Below, piece after piece: positions 12,883-25,900 of a stretch of DNA of 64,000 nt. Under the pieces are notes generated by a model. It was given only the letters and a program-made list of their open reading frames with translations, ran no database searches and had not been told where the DNA came from. Both the position numbers and the translations under genes were made by a program. Positions within the stretch are counted from its first letter, which is position 1. Every line of letters begins with the position of its first letter. The stretch is from the NCBI GenBank assembly GCA_964247055.1, contig OZ176055.1, positions 1,550,001-1,614,000 on the forward strand. The letters are read 5' to 3'. This stretch comes from Paragordius varius. Taxonomy: Eukaryota > Nematomorpha.

Positions 12883-14735
12883 CAGTGGTACTCAAACCGC
12901 GGCCCTAAGAGTGCTTTAAAATTCCCCTATGACTATATTGATAAAATTATTTTTTTATTGATAAATTTTTAAGATACATATAAACTAATTTTCGCTTATT
13001 TTAATATTATTTTTTTCTTTAAATTTAATTTTGGTAATTTTTATTTTTACCAATTTGAAACGTAAAAAATTTCCCTATATTAAAATTTAAAAGTTTTGGC
13101 TTACGTTGTTTCTGTTTCTGTATTCTATTTCTCTTTATTTTGAAACTTTTATTGCATTCTTTTTTGTATTTAAGCAAGTCTTTCAGCCAAACTTGAATAT
13201 ACAAATTTTTTGCTTCATCTTTTTAAAAACTCATTCCTATAAATTTTTTTTCAAATCAACATCATAAATTTTCGACCTTTTTTCATAGCATAATTCAAAT
13301 TATATTCCTATTTTTTGTAAAAATTTACATAATGTTTAAACATAAATTCAAATAATGACATCTAATGCTAAAAAACGTAAATTATCCGATGATATTCACT
13401 CCTTTAAAAAGGAATGGAAAGAAATTTTTTTTATCGTTTTAAATAAAAATGTTGTTATCAGCCTTATATGTATGGACAACATAATTATAAAAAATACAAT
13501 ATTGAACCACATTTTACAATCTTCATTCTCATAAATTACCAGAAAATCATGAGGAAAGAAACGAATAATATAAAAAGATAAGGTATTATACCAGAAAGAA
13601 TTCCCAGGAAAAAGCTTTAACATTAGCTTCGTATGAAATTCGCTATAATTTAGGAAAAAATATGAAACCGTTTACTGATTCCCAACTAATTAATGAATGT
13701 CTAATTAATGGTTGTACTTTTTTACTTGATATATAATTCCATAATAAAGATCAAATCATGAGGCAAATTAAAAAACTTCAACTTTCTGCAACATGTGCTC
13801 GACGCATTGAAGATATGTCTGAATATATTTTTAACAATACATTATTGGCTCTGAAAAACTGCAAATATTTTAGTATTGCTATTGATTCTGCCACCAATAT
13901 TAGTTCACTACCTCAATGTGCCCTCTTCGTGAGATTTTGAACGACAACATAATTAACAAGAATAATTAAAATTTTTAATGAATAATACCACGAAAGGAAG
14001 TGATTTTCTCGAAATAATCATTACTTTTTCGATAATAATGGTATATCTACGAATGGTTTCGATCTGCACAGATGGCTGTCCCTTATGATTGGAATAAACG
14101 AACGATATATTCCTCTTTTGAAAAACAAATAAAATTTGCAAAATATTTAATCTTTCACTGCTTTTTTCATCAGCAAAACTTGGCGTGTTAAAGTTGAATC
14201 CCTCAATTCACTAATTAAAACGGTTGTGGATATAGTTAACCATATCGGTGGCAGAAAATTCATAGATTTAAAAACCTTTTAAAAGATATCCACAGTGATT
14301 TTGATGTTATTCTTTTGTACATCGCTGCCAGATGGCTAAGCTTTAGCAAAATATTAAATAGATTTTTTGTTTTAAGATTCTATTATTTATAAAAAATGAC
14401 CGAAAGTTTGACGAAGAAATTAATAGTAACGAATGGTGGGTTTTATTAGCCTATCTTTGCGACATTATCTATAAACTTAGTATTAATACAAGTCTTCAAG
14501 GGAACAAAGTATTAACCCAATTTGATATTCAAATATTTGCTTTTTGAGAAAAAATAATATACAAACAAGATTTTATAAATAAAACACTCCTATATTTTCC
14601 AACACTTAAAACGATTCATGAAGAAAATATGGAATTTGCGGAGATTAATTTAATAATAGATCGTTTGACATTTTTATCTAATGAGATGAAATTCAGTTTT
14701 CAAGAATATTTAAAATTGCTTAAAATTGGATAAAA
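12883..14735 (+). pseudogene. hAT (Charlie/ZBED-type) transposon, decayed, 3' end missing
   Basis: 5' TIR CAGTGGTACTCAAACCGCGG. Coding remnants in several frames: KKRKLSDDIHSFKKEW near 13.37 kb (the lead-in seen before a BED-type finger), ISKLQLSATCARRIEDMSEY-like text at 13.76-13.84 kb, then FSIAIDSATNISSLPQCALF (the hAT catalytic-domain signature) and an ICTDG-like segment near 14.07 kb. Stops and frameshifts are frequent; the C-terminal domain and 3' TIR are absent. It is paralogous to 43974-47145 but inserted at a different point of the spacer. Confidence 0.75.
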
Positions 14736-14736
14736 A

Positions 14737-14970
14737 TATATTTTAATTTTAATTTATCACAAATAATTTGGACAATGTTTATTTTGATATAAAGAGCACG
14801 GATTTCCCAAGGTTACAATTACAAAGATTGTTTTAACATTAAGGATTTCGTTGTAATTTAAGTCAAAATTTATATTCGAGTGTCTCTCCCTTATCGCATT
14901 TCATTATAACAACAGTTAAAAGTTAGAAGATAGTTTTTAAAACATTCCTTGTCATTAGTATAAAAGGTTA
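14737..14970. repeat. Shared spacer segment X, copy A (right of hAT)
   Basis: About 230 bp alignable with 43740-43973, including AAAGAGCACGGATT, CAAGGTTACAATTACAAAG and AGTGTCTCTCCCT. Here it follows the hAT; in copy B it precedes it. Confidence 0.6.
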
Positions 14971-15479
14971 AAGAGCATTTTTATATAAAAATGGTAAAAA
15001 AAATCTTTAAAATATAAAATTATGCAAAAAACTGACCACATAAATAATACCAATTTCATTTTTATATTATTTATATGTTCTTTCCATGGATTTGACATCT
15101 CAATTATAAAAGTTGGTCGATTATATCAAGAAGAAATGACAAATTATATTTTATGCTAATATTTTTTGTTTTTAAATCACGCAAGTTTTTGGATATTAAA
15201 AAGCAATCAATCATATATCCAGCGCACCCGGTTATGTCAAAACTTAAATTACGAAATCTTCATGACCGCTTTATGATAACTTTCAGGTAAGTGTTGGTGG
15301 TTTTCAAATAAGATAAGCAGATTGGTGTGCTTAAATTATCTAATAACTTACTATTATTAAACATATATGCTTAACTTATTTATCATATTACCTCCACGCA
15401 TGTAAACACATGCTTTTAATCGAGTGGGAAAGGTACGGTATACCTACCCATCTCTTATCGATCTTTTTTACCAAAAACA
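14971..15479. other. Intergenic stretch with no recognised feature
   Basis: AT-rich sequence between segment X and the LINE endonuclease fragment. No conserved ORF, repeat terminus or RNA gene was seen. Confidence 0.5.
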
Positions 15480-15559
15480 TTGATTTTATACCTTCTCCGA
15501 ATATTAGAATTAGTTATATTATATTCCTTACATATCCATAACATATTTCTCGTCACATT

Positions 15560-16440
15560 CCCCCAGTCTAAGCACATTCTGCTAATTTTGAAATCACGTA
15601 ATCTCAGCATCCGCATCGCAACGACGTGTGCCTACAACAATCACAAACTAGATATAGTAGTTAACGAAATGACTAAACATAAAATTGACATACTAGATTT
15701 CAGAATCCCACATTCCCTCTACCGAGAACTTTAGAATTTGACAATCATATTCTGTATTACTCCGGCCATGACTCGTTAAAATACAACGTCGGTATAATAA
15801 TGAACAAAAAGCTAGCTAACTTATCGGACATTTTTAATCCAATCAAGGAACGTATAATTTCAATCCGCATACAAACAACCCCTCAACCCATTACTATCTT
15901 TCAAATTTACGCCCCTACCTCCTCTTACAGCGATGACGACTGTGAAAAATTTTACAGTGATCTCGACTTGGCGATTTCCCAAATCTCAAAAAAAGATATC
16001 TTATTTATTTTAGGCGATTTCCATTTAATCATAGAAAGAGACAAAACACCTCCTATGACGGGCGGCATGGGCTGAGAGAGGAGACAGATTGATTGAATTT
16101 TGTGCTAGCCATCGTTTCATCGTCTCAAACACCCTTTTTAAACAGCCCAAACGACGTCTATGAAAAATACTCGCATATCATATCGACATAAATAAGCTAG
16201 CTGACAAGGTTACCAATGCGGTAGTTTTTTCAACAAGCGCCCCAAATATTGAAGATTACAACTTATAAAGGTTTTACATTTCCCATCACAGTGCTCTCAT
16301 GATTTTACAATGATGTTTAGACAAACTTGATATACCAGGTACCTGTGTTCTGATAGATGATATCGACTCAATACTACAAACGAAAATCATTAACAGGTAC
16401 GAGTTCAAATCGCCATTCCACTATTAAGATACTAATTTGT
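15560..16440 (+). pseudogene. LINE fragment: apurinic-type endonuclease domain
   Basis: Remnant of a LINE ORF2 N-terminus in shifting frames. LDIVVNEMTKHKIDILDF matches the start of the endonuclease (inferred loss of the E in QE). IKERIISIRIQT, ITIFQIYAPTSSYSDDDCEK and ILFILGDFH match the central YAPTS and GDFN motifs, with H replacing N. SHHSALMIL near 16.28 kb matches the terminal SDH motif. At least three frame breaks and several stops. The clade is not assignable by eye. Confidence 0.7.
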
Positions 16441-16924
16441 ATTTAATCATGATATGGAGCCCACAAATAAACATTAGAGGTTTAAAAATGTTCTGTACCT
16501 TTTAACCAAACTGCGATCTTTTGAAAATTTTCTATGGTATATAAACCTACCTTAATTTGATATTGCTCAAGTTTAACGGAGACAACCAAAAAAAGGATTT
16601 TTCTAAAGCAAAAATTTATTAGCGGACTCCCGAATTTTGCCTTATTATAAACACTTTTCTCATTTAATTGAAAAGCAATTGAGTGAAACAATAATCCAAA
16701 AATTGGAAATATATATGCAAAAATATGCATGCAAAATCTTAGTAATTGATATTTCTTATACAAATTTTCTCAATATCTTTTACCATTGGAAACCAATTAA
16801 ATAAAATTGTTATATTTTAAATTTTAGGCGTTATGCTTAAAATGTAATAAATATTTATAAATTATATTCGATTGCAGGCGAAGACATTTGTGTTGGACAC
16901 CCCTATAGAACAACTCAGATAAAG
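16441..16924. other. AT-rich stretch between LINE pieces
   Basis: No reverse-transcriptase core is visible here. An open stretch on the minus strand (16482-16763) has no recognisable protein character. Confidence 0.4.
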
Positions 16925-17530
16925 CGCCATTCTTAGGTATATAAACGACATTTTATTGTCAGTAATATTAATAATGAGAACAACTCTACGCCTGAAATAA
17001 AGCGAAGAATTGCTATTGCTAAAGCAGTAACTTTTAAATATAACAGGATTTGGATGTCACATGACATTAAACTACAAACCAAAATCTGATTAATCAAAGC
17101 TACAGTTTTCCCCACATTCATGTATGGGGGGGGGGAAAGCTGGACACTGAAAAAATATGATGAACGTCTAATAAACTTTTTCGAATTATGGGTTTGGAGG
17201 AAACTTCTTCAAACAAAATGGACAGACAAAGTTTCAAACACCACCATTCTAAATAAAATTAACCCAGAAATGTCACTTCTTGGCAGCTTAACACGGCAAA
17301 AACTCTCCTTCTTCGGGCACATCATAAGATCCAGCTCACTTGAAAAATCACTGATGCTGGGGAAAGTGAGTGGTGCCCGAAAAAGAGGGAGTAGACGAAC
17401 TCGTTGGATGGATAACATCCTTAAAGAAACCAACCAATCCTTATCCGACCTAAACAACAAAACCGGAAATCGCAATGAATGGAGAAGCTTTATTTTCAAT
17501 GTTGCAATTAGTCGGAATCGACTTTAGCAA
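16925..17530 (+). pseudogene. LINE fragment: reverse-transcriptase C-terminus
   Basis: EIKRRIAIAKAVTFKYNRIW leads, with frame breaks, into an intact 17120-17527 stretch: ESWTLKKYDERLINFFE, SFFGHIIRSSSLEKSLMLGK and RTRWMDNILKE. These are the Y-G-x-E-S-W-T-L and F-G-H-x-x-R blocks at the end of many LINE ORF2 proteins. A run of ten G sits at the expected YGxES position and explains a frame change. A short AACAACAACAACA tail follows. Confidence 0.78.
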
Positions 17531-17982
17531 AACAACAACAACAAATCCAGAGCAGTAAATATGTTTTTTAAAAATTTATATATCCCTTGGTTGCTTTGTT
17601 GGAATAAAAGGTTAATAACAGTAATAATTTAAGGTGGATGCACAAATCTATCGAATAAGATTATAAAATATACTACAAAGAGGGTCAAAATTAGCGCACC
17701 CGCCATCTAATTATTTATTTACAGTTATTATGACGAGGAGGATTATGCGGTTGACAAAATAAGCCATTATTCAGATAAAACGTTCTTGATGTAAGAAAAA
17801 GAGTCGAGAAAGCAACAAATAGTGAACAATCCTTAAGAGAGTTATAATGAATATAACAAACAATTTGGAAGTTATAAATTAATTTTTTATATAAAAACCT
17901 TTCTACTCTTTTATGGGTAGATTATTTTGGTGTCATCAATATTATCAGCCCAATGGGTATTTTAACACCTTTATAAGTGGCT
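17531..17982. other. Intergenic stretch with no recognised feature
   Basis: Follows the LINE tail. Nothing is conserved with the other spacer and no ORF is worth naming. Confidence 0.4.
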
Positions 17983-18800
17983 TCACATACATATTGGTAA
18001 CCATGGGACGATTAACATTGGTAATATAGATAGCGCCTCCTGATTGGGTAAAAAGAATTTATTTAGAGCGATAGCAACAAAGAGGATTCTGAATTGTCTT
18101 GAAAAACATATCTCTAGTTTAGTCCCTAGAATCGTAACCGACAATACAGATGCTTTGTAGCTAAAGAAGTTAAATTGGTTTTGGTCAATATCAATTAAAA
18201 CATATCCGCGAGAAAATTTATCATCCCAAAACAACGGATTGGTGGAAAAGATGAAGGTAACGACTACATAATACCATTCAAGCCAATGGATGTATACAAG
18301 GAAATAAACGGGATTTATCCTAGAGATCGAGTTTCCATGCTTCGTTAAAGTGTTTTGTCCTTTGCATTCCCATAAACTAAAGTTTACAGTGTTCGAGGGT
18401 TGACTCCTGCCGAATATATATAACATAAGAAAAAACCGCGTCGAGAATATCAGCCCATTTAAACTATCTATTTTAAAAGGAGCTAAGATAAGGTTTTAGA
18501 CGGGGCATATGAAAGAAAGAGGACTTCTTCCGAGCCGGATACGGAGGGACTCAGCCAATAACACACTGATTATCAAAATATTAGAATACCCCGATACGAT
18601 TTACAGGGTAAATATCACTTATCCCATCGTCTCCAATTATTACAGCTTGATCCCCACACAGCATTATACACTGATGGCATTAGCCTCGTTACTGAAACGA
18701 CTTCACCGCTCACATATACAACGCTCAACCCTACCTAGTTAAACTACTTATAATCAGATTTCTAGCAAAGAAGTTCCTTACCCGGAAAGAATACCCTTTA
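17983..18800 (+). other. Unidentified decayed element, copy A
   Basis: Shares order and scattered identity with 49190-50050 (TACATATTGG, AAATAAACGG, GTCGA/CTCCTGCCGAATATAT, CATATGAAAGAAAGAGG, CCAATTATTACAGCTT). The sequence is less AT-rich than its surroundings, as if once coding. The plus frame at 18509-18742 includes IVSNYYSLIPTQHYTLMALA and the other copy keeps IVSNYYNL. I do not recognise the protein. A dead transposon is the simplest reading, but an old host gene copy is possible. Confidence 0.4.
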
Positions 18801-19800
18801 GAAAAGCTGCAGGCTCTTAATAGAATAAAATTTGGGGTCAGTGTAAAGAACATCATGGAAATTAGTCAGTCACATATAATTATATAAGCATTTTACTTAA
18901 TTTATGCAGATAGACACAGTTTTTAATTATCATCATATTTTGTAGACATGCAAATAAGAATTGGACAGTCTGACATATTGTATATTCGATAAAATAAATA
19001 AATTCCAAAGAAATATCATAAATATTTTGCCAGTACGCATCTAGCATTCAATCATTCTATCATTCAGTATTTAATAAAATGCCGAAAATGTACTTTTATT
19101 CATACTGTAAATTAGCTCAGAGTGTAAAGAAAATCAAAATTCCAAAGTTCATCATGCTGGTATTATATATAATTATTTGTTGAAAAAGACTATTAATCTG
19201 CATTAAAATCTTACTTGTTATTTTCCAATCATGAAAATCACATAAAAAAGATATAACAACAGTTCGTGAGACTTAGACTACGAACCAATAAAAAGTAGAC
19301 AAAATACTCGCCTAATTAAATTTAACTTTTGTTATTTTGTTAATTGGTTACTTTTATGAATCAAGTTTTTCTTATGCTATGTGCACCCCCGTAATATCAC
19401 TGTGGGAAAAGATTGGCTTAATACTATAATCATGACCCTTTGATGATATGATAATTTTTTTAGTGTTTTTGGCTCATTATCATAAATCAAAAAAACCCAC
19501 GAACTAGTAAATTAATAGGGTATATTATAAAATAAAACAATAAAAACCTAAAAACGAAACTTCTATTTTTACTAAAGTGCATGATAATCAGCAAAATCTA
19601 ATTTTTTAGCCTCTTTTTATGTTTGAAGAGGCGATTATTAATGAGGAATGACACATAATGACTAGTGCTCAAAGGTCTTTTATGTTGACATAATCGGTTA
19701 TAAAGAATATCTAAATTTCTTAACATTATAAAGGGGGTTTTGAAATTTTAAATCAATTAATATGTATAAAACGGATAAATAATATTGGATGCTGATTAAA
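18801..19800. other. Gene 2 downstream flank, nothing recognised
   Basis: AT-rich DNA between the decayed element and the polyA signal. Some strings recur near 51.4-51.8 kb (AAAGTGCATGATAATCAG against AAAGTGCATGATCATCAG), so the flank was duplicated with the gene. Confidence 0.5.
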
Positions 19801-19806
19801 TTTATT
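19801..19806 (-). terminator. Gene 2 polyadenylation signal
   Basis: AATAAA on the minus strand, about 95 nt past the gene 2 stop. The context AATAAATTTAATCAGC is nearly the same as at the gene 3 site, which supports function after duplication. Confidence 0.6.
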
Positions 19807-19900
19807 ATATATATGTAAAAAATTAACAAACTATTGTGACCAACACCAAAAAATTAAAGTTTGTTGCTAAAAATATTTGAAAGTTAAAAGTTGGTTTAAC

Positions 19901-22900
19901 TCATTCATTGTCACAATTTTCCGACAACTCATTAGCTATACATGAAAAGTTTTGTGCAACCTCCGGCATAGAACCAAGCACCGAAAATGCTTCTCGTTTA
20001 TCATCATCTGGGTATTCAAAGGGACCGTCACAGTATTCCTAATTAACATATATTTTGTAATAATTATGACACATATATTATTAACAGCGAGCGCACAAAA
20101 TCGGGCATCAAAAATATCCTGATTAATTATCTCTATTTAGACAGAAACATGTAATGTGGCAATCAGAGTGCTTTTAGTTTTAGGACTTAATACTCATAAA
20201 TATCATTTTTTATGGTATTCCTCGATTCATATAACTAAATTGGCACACCATCGGTCGAAGAAAAAGCTTTAATATAAAACCAAAATATGTTTACTGCTTT
20301 TTATATATATAACAACAATTTTTTTAGAATTTGGGGTTGGAAAATTGTATTTATAAAATGAAACATTATGTAAAGGATTCTATTTTGAGCGATCAAAAAA
20401 CCAGTTTGACTGTTTATGCTATAATTGGAATTTTTTGTATATAAATAAAAAGCCGTCTTTATAATAAATAAAAAAACTGATAAAATTTTTTTTATATGAT
20501 TTATTGATTAATTAATTAATTTTTACATTAAGTAATGTTGATTAACTATCGCATAAAAATAAACCTAGATCAAATGATCTGACTAATTCTTTACATTTAC
20601 GCTTAAACCGGTCAAAAACTATATATTAATTTGTGAATATTAACCCTTTTTAGATGTGACAATTATTTAAAATATTGCGACTTATATAAAAATTACCTTC
20701 AACATGGATTCTACCATATTTATTCGTTTATCTTGTTCTGATAATTGCTATATAAATCATCAAAAATAATAAAAAATATGGGTTATCATATAATTATTGT
20801 CATATAATAAAATTAATTGGAAAACATGAAAATTTTTACCTTTGCCTTTTCTAAAGACCTCCGGAAGTGTTTTTTAAGCTCAAATTCGTCATCATGACAA
20901 TTTGATTCTTCTATAATATTAATTTTACGATTATGATCAAGTTACATTGAAACTATTTTATAAATTATTACCAAAGGGTAACAGCGTATAAGCAAGCCAG
21001 AAATTGTTGCTAAAAGTCATAAAATGGAGCGAAAATTACATAAAATATTTGAAATTATATGTGATTTATAGATGGTTACTTACCTAAATTTAGAGTTGGC
21101 TTCAAAATTTATGATCGGCAAATCTCTATTAGATTTAAAAAAACATATATAATATAGATTCACCTGAGTAAATACAATTGAAGATTTAGCCACGGCGAAA
21201 GAAGGAAGCACTCTTTAAACAAAGTTAAGATATTTCAATCAATCGCCGTGCCACAAATCAAATCATTTATTAAATTATCACATATTTAGTCATAAACCGT
21301 TATATTGACTTATTTTTATAATTCAGATAAAAATAAATTTGTTGTTCTATTTAGATGAAATATCAGTTTGTTTTGATAACATAACGGTTTCTTTGCGATT
21401 TTTTTCATTCTCCATTATCGGTTTCTTTGTGAATTAATATAAGTAGACTCAATCATTATTAATTTTTTAAATTAACTAAATAATTATCTGTAAACTGTAT
21501 CTCCTGACGATGCCTTTGGTTAAAGTTTGAGAATATTTCTTTTTATTTTATTTTACAACGATTCCCACATCGTATTAAAATGAATATTTTAAACAATAAT
21601 ATATATAATTATCAATAAATCATTATAAAATCCATCCTTTTGAACCCTATTTTTTATTTTTTGTTTTTTTGTAACTTTTAACATTTATAAAACTACTTTA
21701 TAATTAAACTAAATAGGCATCATTCAATATTTGAACCAATCAATGTTCAATAATGCAGTTACAAGCATGTTCATGGAATTAATGATGAGATATAGGAATT
21801 CAAGTTTATGAATAGTCAAAGATAATTTTATTCAAAAATCTATTATTACATATATAAGGCAGATAAAATAGGGCGAAAATTACAAAAGTATTGTTTTAAA
21901 AATTAATTATCATTTTGTGTTATCCTATAAACAAGCATTGAGATTTCTAAAAATCTTAATTAGATTAATGAATAAAGGTGTGTCCTTTAGGCAATGTTCC
22001 CAACGTGGTAATCCATTCAAATTTAATAATGTCTATTAGTAATTGCTTTACTAAATATTGAAATATATACACATGAAATGTAACAGCATTTTTTTTTTCG
22101 AAATACCGCTGTAGTTTTGTTTCTAATTGTCTTATATGGCAAATGTGAATTACATATGTAAATTAGTAAAACAATCATTATTGTATGTAGATGTAATTAA
22201 TTAATATATATGCTGAAAAATAAATTTTAAAAAAGTATGGCTGTCATTGAAAAAAGATAATTTCGTCTTTATAGTTTAATGTTTTGTCTTTATAACACTG
22301 GACAACAAATTTTTCGGCCACTCGAGTTTTTTGCATTTTCTGATATTTAATATCATTATAACAGTAGATCTGAAATAAAAATTATAATGATGGAAGAATT
22401 TTGTATTATTTGATTTTTTTGATTATGCGCCCTCTTTATCAAAATTTTACTAGAAAATGTTTTTCTTTGAAAATATACAGTAATGCCCATTTGTAATATA
22501 TCATCCGAAAGATTAATAAAAACTCTATATAATGCATACTAATATGTATTACATCGACAGTTAATATTGGACACAAAGAGCGACAAACGCGCGAAGCGAG
22601 AGCACTTTTTTTAATCATTATATTTTTATAACTAATGGATGAAAATAGCTCAAACTAAGTCTAGATGGTGATGAATGCCCAAAAAAGATAATACAAGAAA
22701 GTTTCTTTGATTATCCTTTTATGTCACTCAAACAGCCATTTTTAAGTTTTTTGTTTTTATTACCATCTCATCAATATTAATTTATTTTCTTTACGAGGCT
22801 GATAATTTCGAAATTTTAAAGATAAAAACAAAGTTTAAGGTATTTTTGATCTTTTATAGCCATTATGATAAATTTACAGTTATAACTATGCATTTTAGTT

Positions 22901-25900
22901 TGTCTGTGAAAATTCTTGACTTAAAGGATTAAAAATTTCGACCATTTAAATTCAAATAACTTTTACATCCGATTGATTTAAATGACTTACTACCATTTAA
23001 AAGATGCAGTTTTTTGCGCTCTTTCGAATGATATAAAATACATGGCTTCATATTTAAAACTTTTAATTTTCGAAATTTCGAGTTTAATGTTAGATCGGGG
23101 CCAAAAATTATCGATAAACTCTTATATAAAGAAATTCTTGCATGCTAGACCAATTTTTTTCAGATATACTAATTATGTACTATGAAATAAATTTTAAATT
23201 TACAAGAATGGCAGTTAAAAAAAGTTAAAATTTGTTGTCTAGTGTAATTTACTAATTATTGACTGATTCCATACAAAAAATTTTTTGAAGTTGAAATAAT
23301 ATAAAAATCCCAAATAATAGGATCCTTATATCTGCATTATCGGTGACAAATCTTGATAATTCGCATGTAAAATCCTTCAATTTGTTTCTAGTTTCATTTT
23401 TAATAAAATTTTTTTAATTGTTTTTCGCCCCCCCCCCCCCCCCCCCCCTTGAATTTTTCTACGCCTCCCTTGGGGACGTTGCCCTCTTTTTGGGAATCAC
23501 TGCCACAAGACTTGAAGGCCCGTGGAAAATTTGGAATTATAATATGCAGAAATGGCAAGATCTCCGTAAAATAATCTATCTTATAACAATTATTTTCTTA
23601 ACAAATTCATCTAATTGCCAACGGACCATAAGCCTATTTGTGTTTGCATTTCTAGCCTTTTATGTTTAAAATCTAATGAATTATTTATGAATATATATAT
23701 TTCGAACGAGGCAATTTTTCGAGTTGAAAATGCGGCCTGTGAAGTCACGCCTGTTGGACACCACTGATTTGAAGACATGATATTTCTATTTAATAGTACA
23801 CTTACATGGAAGGTGCAATATTTCGAAAGTGGGGAACAATTTTTAAGGCCTCATCTAAGTTGTCTATGAAGTCCCCGGCTTTCGGTTTTGGTTTGATCTA
23901 AAAAATTATATCAATTAACATCTCTGATAAAAAACTAGTTTAAACTTAATTAGCCAAATCATAATTTATATATAAAGTTTAATAACTCACCAATTCTATC
24001 GGATCATGTTTTGGTGCGAACTCTGATATAGTTTCATTTATATCCTAATATATAACATATTATATTTAAGGTCAAATTTTGGGTAAGAGTAAACAACGCT
24101 TTTGACAAACTAATTCGTCCCCGTTTACAAATTAATTATATACACGGCTCAGTTTAATCTACTAATCCAATCCGATTTCACTAAAGCTTTATTTGATCCA
24201 ATATATTTGATATTTTAAATTTAATATTTTTGAACTTAAGCTGTCACTAAAAATATATAGTTTTGGGATTCAAAAATATAATTTTAGTTATATAAATATT
24301 GCTTAATTTTTTTATAGACAAAAATACGAAAAGCAATCAACTCATATCCTTGACTGTGTGGCAAAAATTAAATGTCACATTTGATAGCTAAAAGCTTCAG
24401 GATAATGAATATGGAATCGACAAATGCGGATAAAAAAATAGTTGTTTTAATTATTCTGCTATTATCCGAAATCGAAAAATCGCATTCGCACATTATGCAA
24501 AATAAAATTGAAATACATTGGAGGAAAGCGCGTCCACCATATTTTAGTAGATGTGCAGATTATCGAAATTACATTTTTTGAAGGATAGAAATTTTACAAG
24601 ACGGAAACTGGACAAATTTAAACAATTTAGGTGATAAAAGATTTTAATTATTATTTTAAAATCATGTTTTTACTTTTCAAAGTGCGTATAGCTTTAATTA
24701 TTGCAAGCATGGTCGATTACATTTTTTAACACAGAATATGCCATGTAGAACAACATAAATACTCAAACAGAACTCCTGACAGAGTGTTTAAAATTAAATA
24801 TAGCTTAATATTTTGGTCAGGTAATGAATAGGCTTTTTGCAGTCAATATTGTTATGATATGGGTAATAATTAAGAATCTAATAATTAAGCCTGATTATCA
24901 AAAATAGCACTATTTAAAATGAATAAATATAGCCAATACAATTACGAAAATGCTGATTCCTTATACTAATAAATATTGCCTAAACTTACAAATTCTGCGG
25001 TTTATACCTGAGTTATTATATTTTTGTATATACCAAAAAGTTACGATAAAAATGTATATTTTTATCAAAAATTTGGCATTTTTGTTTATATTAAATAAAT
25101 ACTTCATCTTCATGTGTGTTCAGTCGGACATCGGTAACAAATTTTTGTATGTTTTCCTAAAACAAATAGAAGTAAAATATCATTATTTAAAAAAAGATAA
25201 ATTTATTTTTTACCATATATTCAGTTGGTAATTCAAGTTGAGTCGAATATGTTAGGTAACGGTAGAAATCCGGATGAAAGTGTAACATATTGAAACATCT
25301 AGTGGGCAAATGGGTAGAATTAAAATATTTTTGAGTATCATCAACTGCGACCCGAAAATCTCTAAAAGTTGGAGCAGTAAAGGCTGCCAAATCATTCGCC
25401 ATAAATAGGATTAAAAGATCCTTCAACATTCTAATTATATGATAATATATATGTATTTAGGATATAGTATCAAATTTTCATATATGTCAAAAATGGTTGG
25501 ATGTAGAATCCAACCCAGTCAGTGTTTCAGAAAAGAATTATCATAATGCACAAGATGATTTTATTTTAACACTATTTTATTATTCAAAAGCAGCATTTTA
25601 TGAAGTGTATAGTTATAACTATATTGGATGATCACTTATTAGCCTTACCTTGGATTTTGTTTTAACATGGAACCAATGAATGTGCTATATTTTTTCGTAA
25701 AATCAGTATTTTCATCTATGAATTCGAATTCATCTTGGCACACCATCCCAACCTTTTCCCAACGTTTTCTCATAGCAACCCTCATAATTTTCTAATAAAA
25801 TAAATTATTTTTTGTACTTGATATATGTCGTCATCGCTCATGTCTTTGATATCCTAAAAAACATTACTATAAAAGAACTATACCTTTTCCCAATCAACGC

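Noticed and set aside
24950-25231. 93-codon plus-strand open frame beside gene 2 exon 7
   Set aside because: Low-complexity, K/F/Y/I-rich text from AT-rich intron DNA, overlapping the antisense of a real exon, with no counterpart at gene 3.
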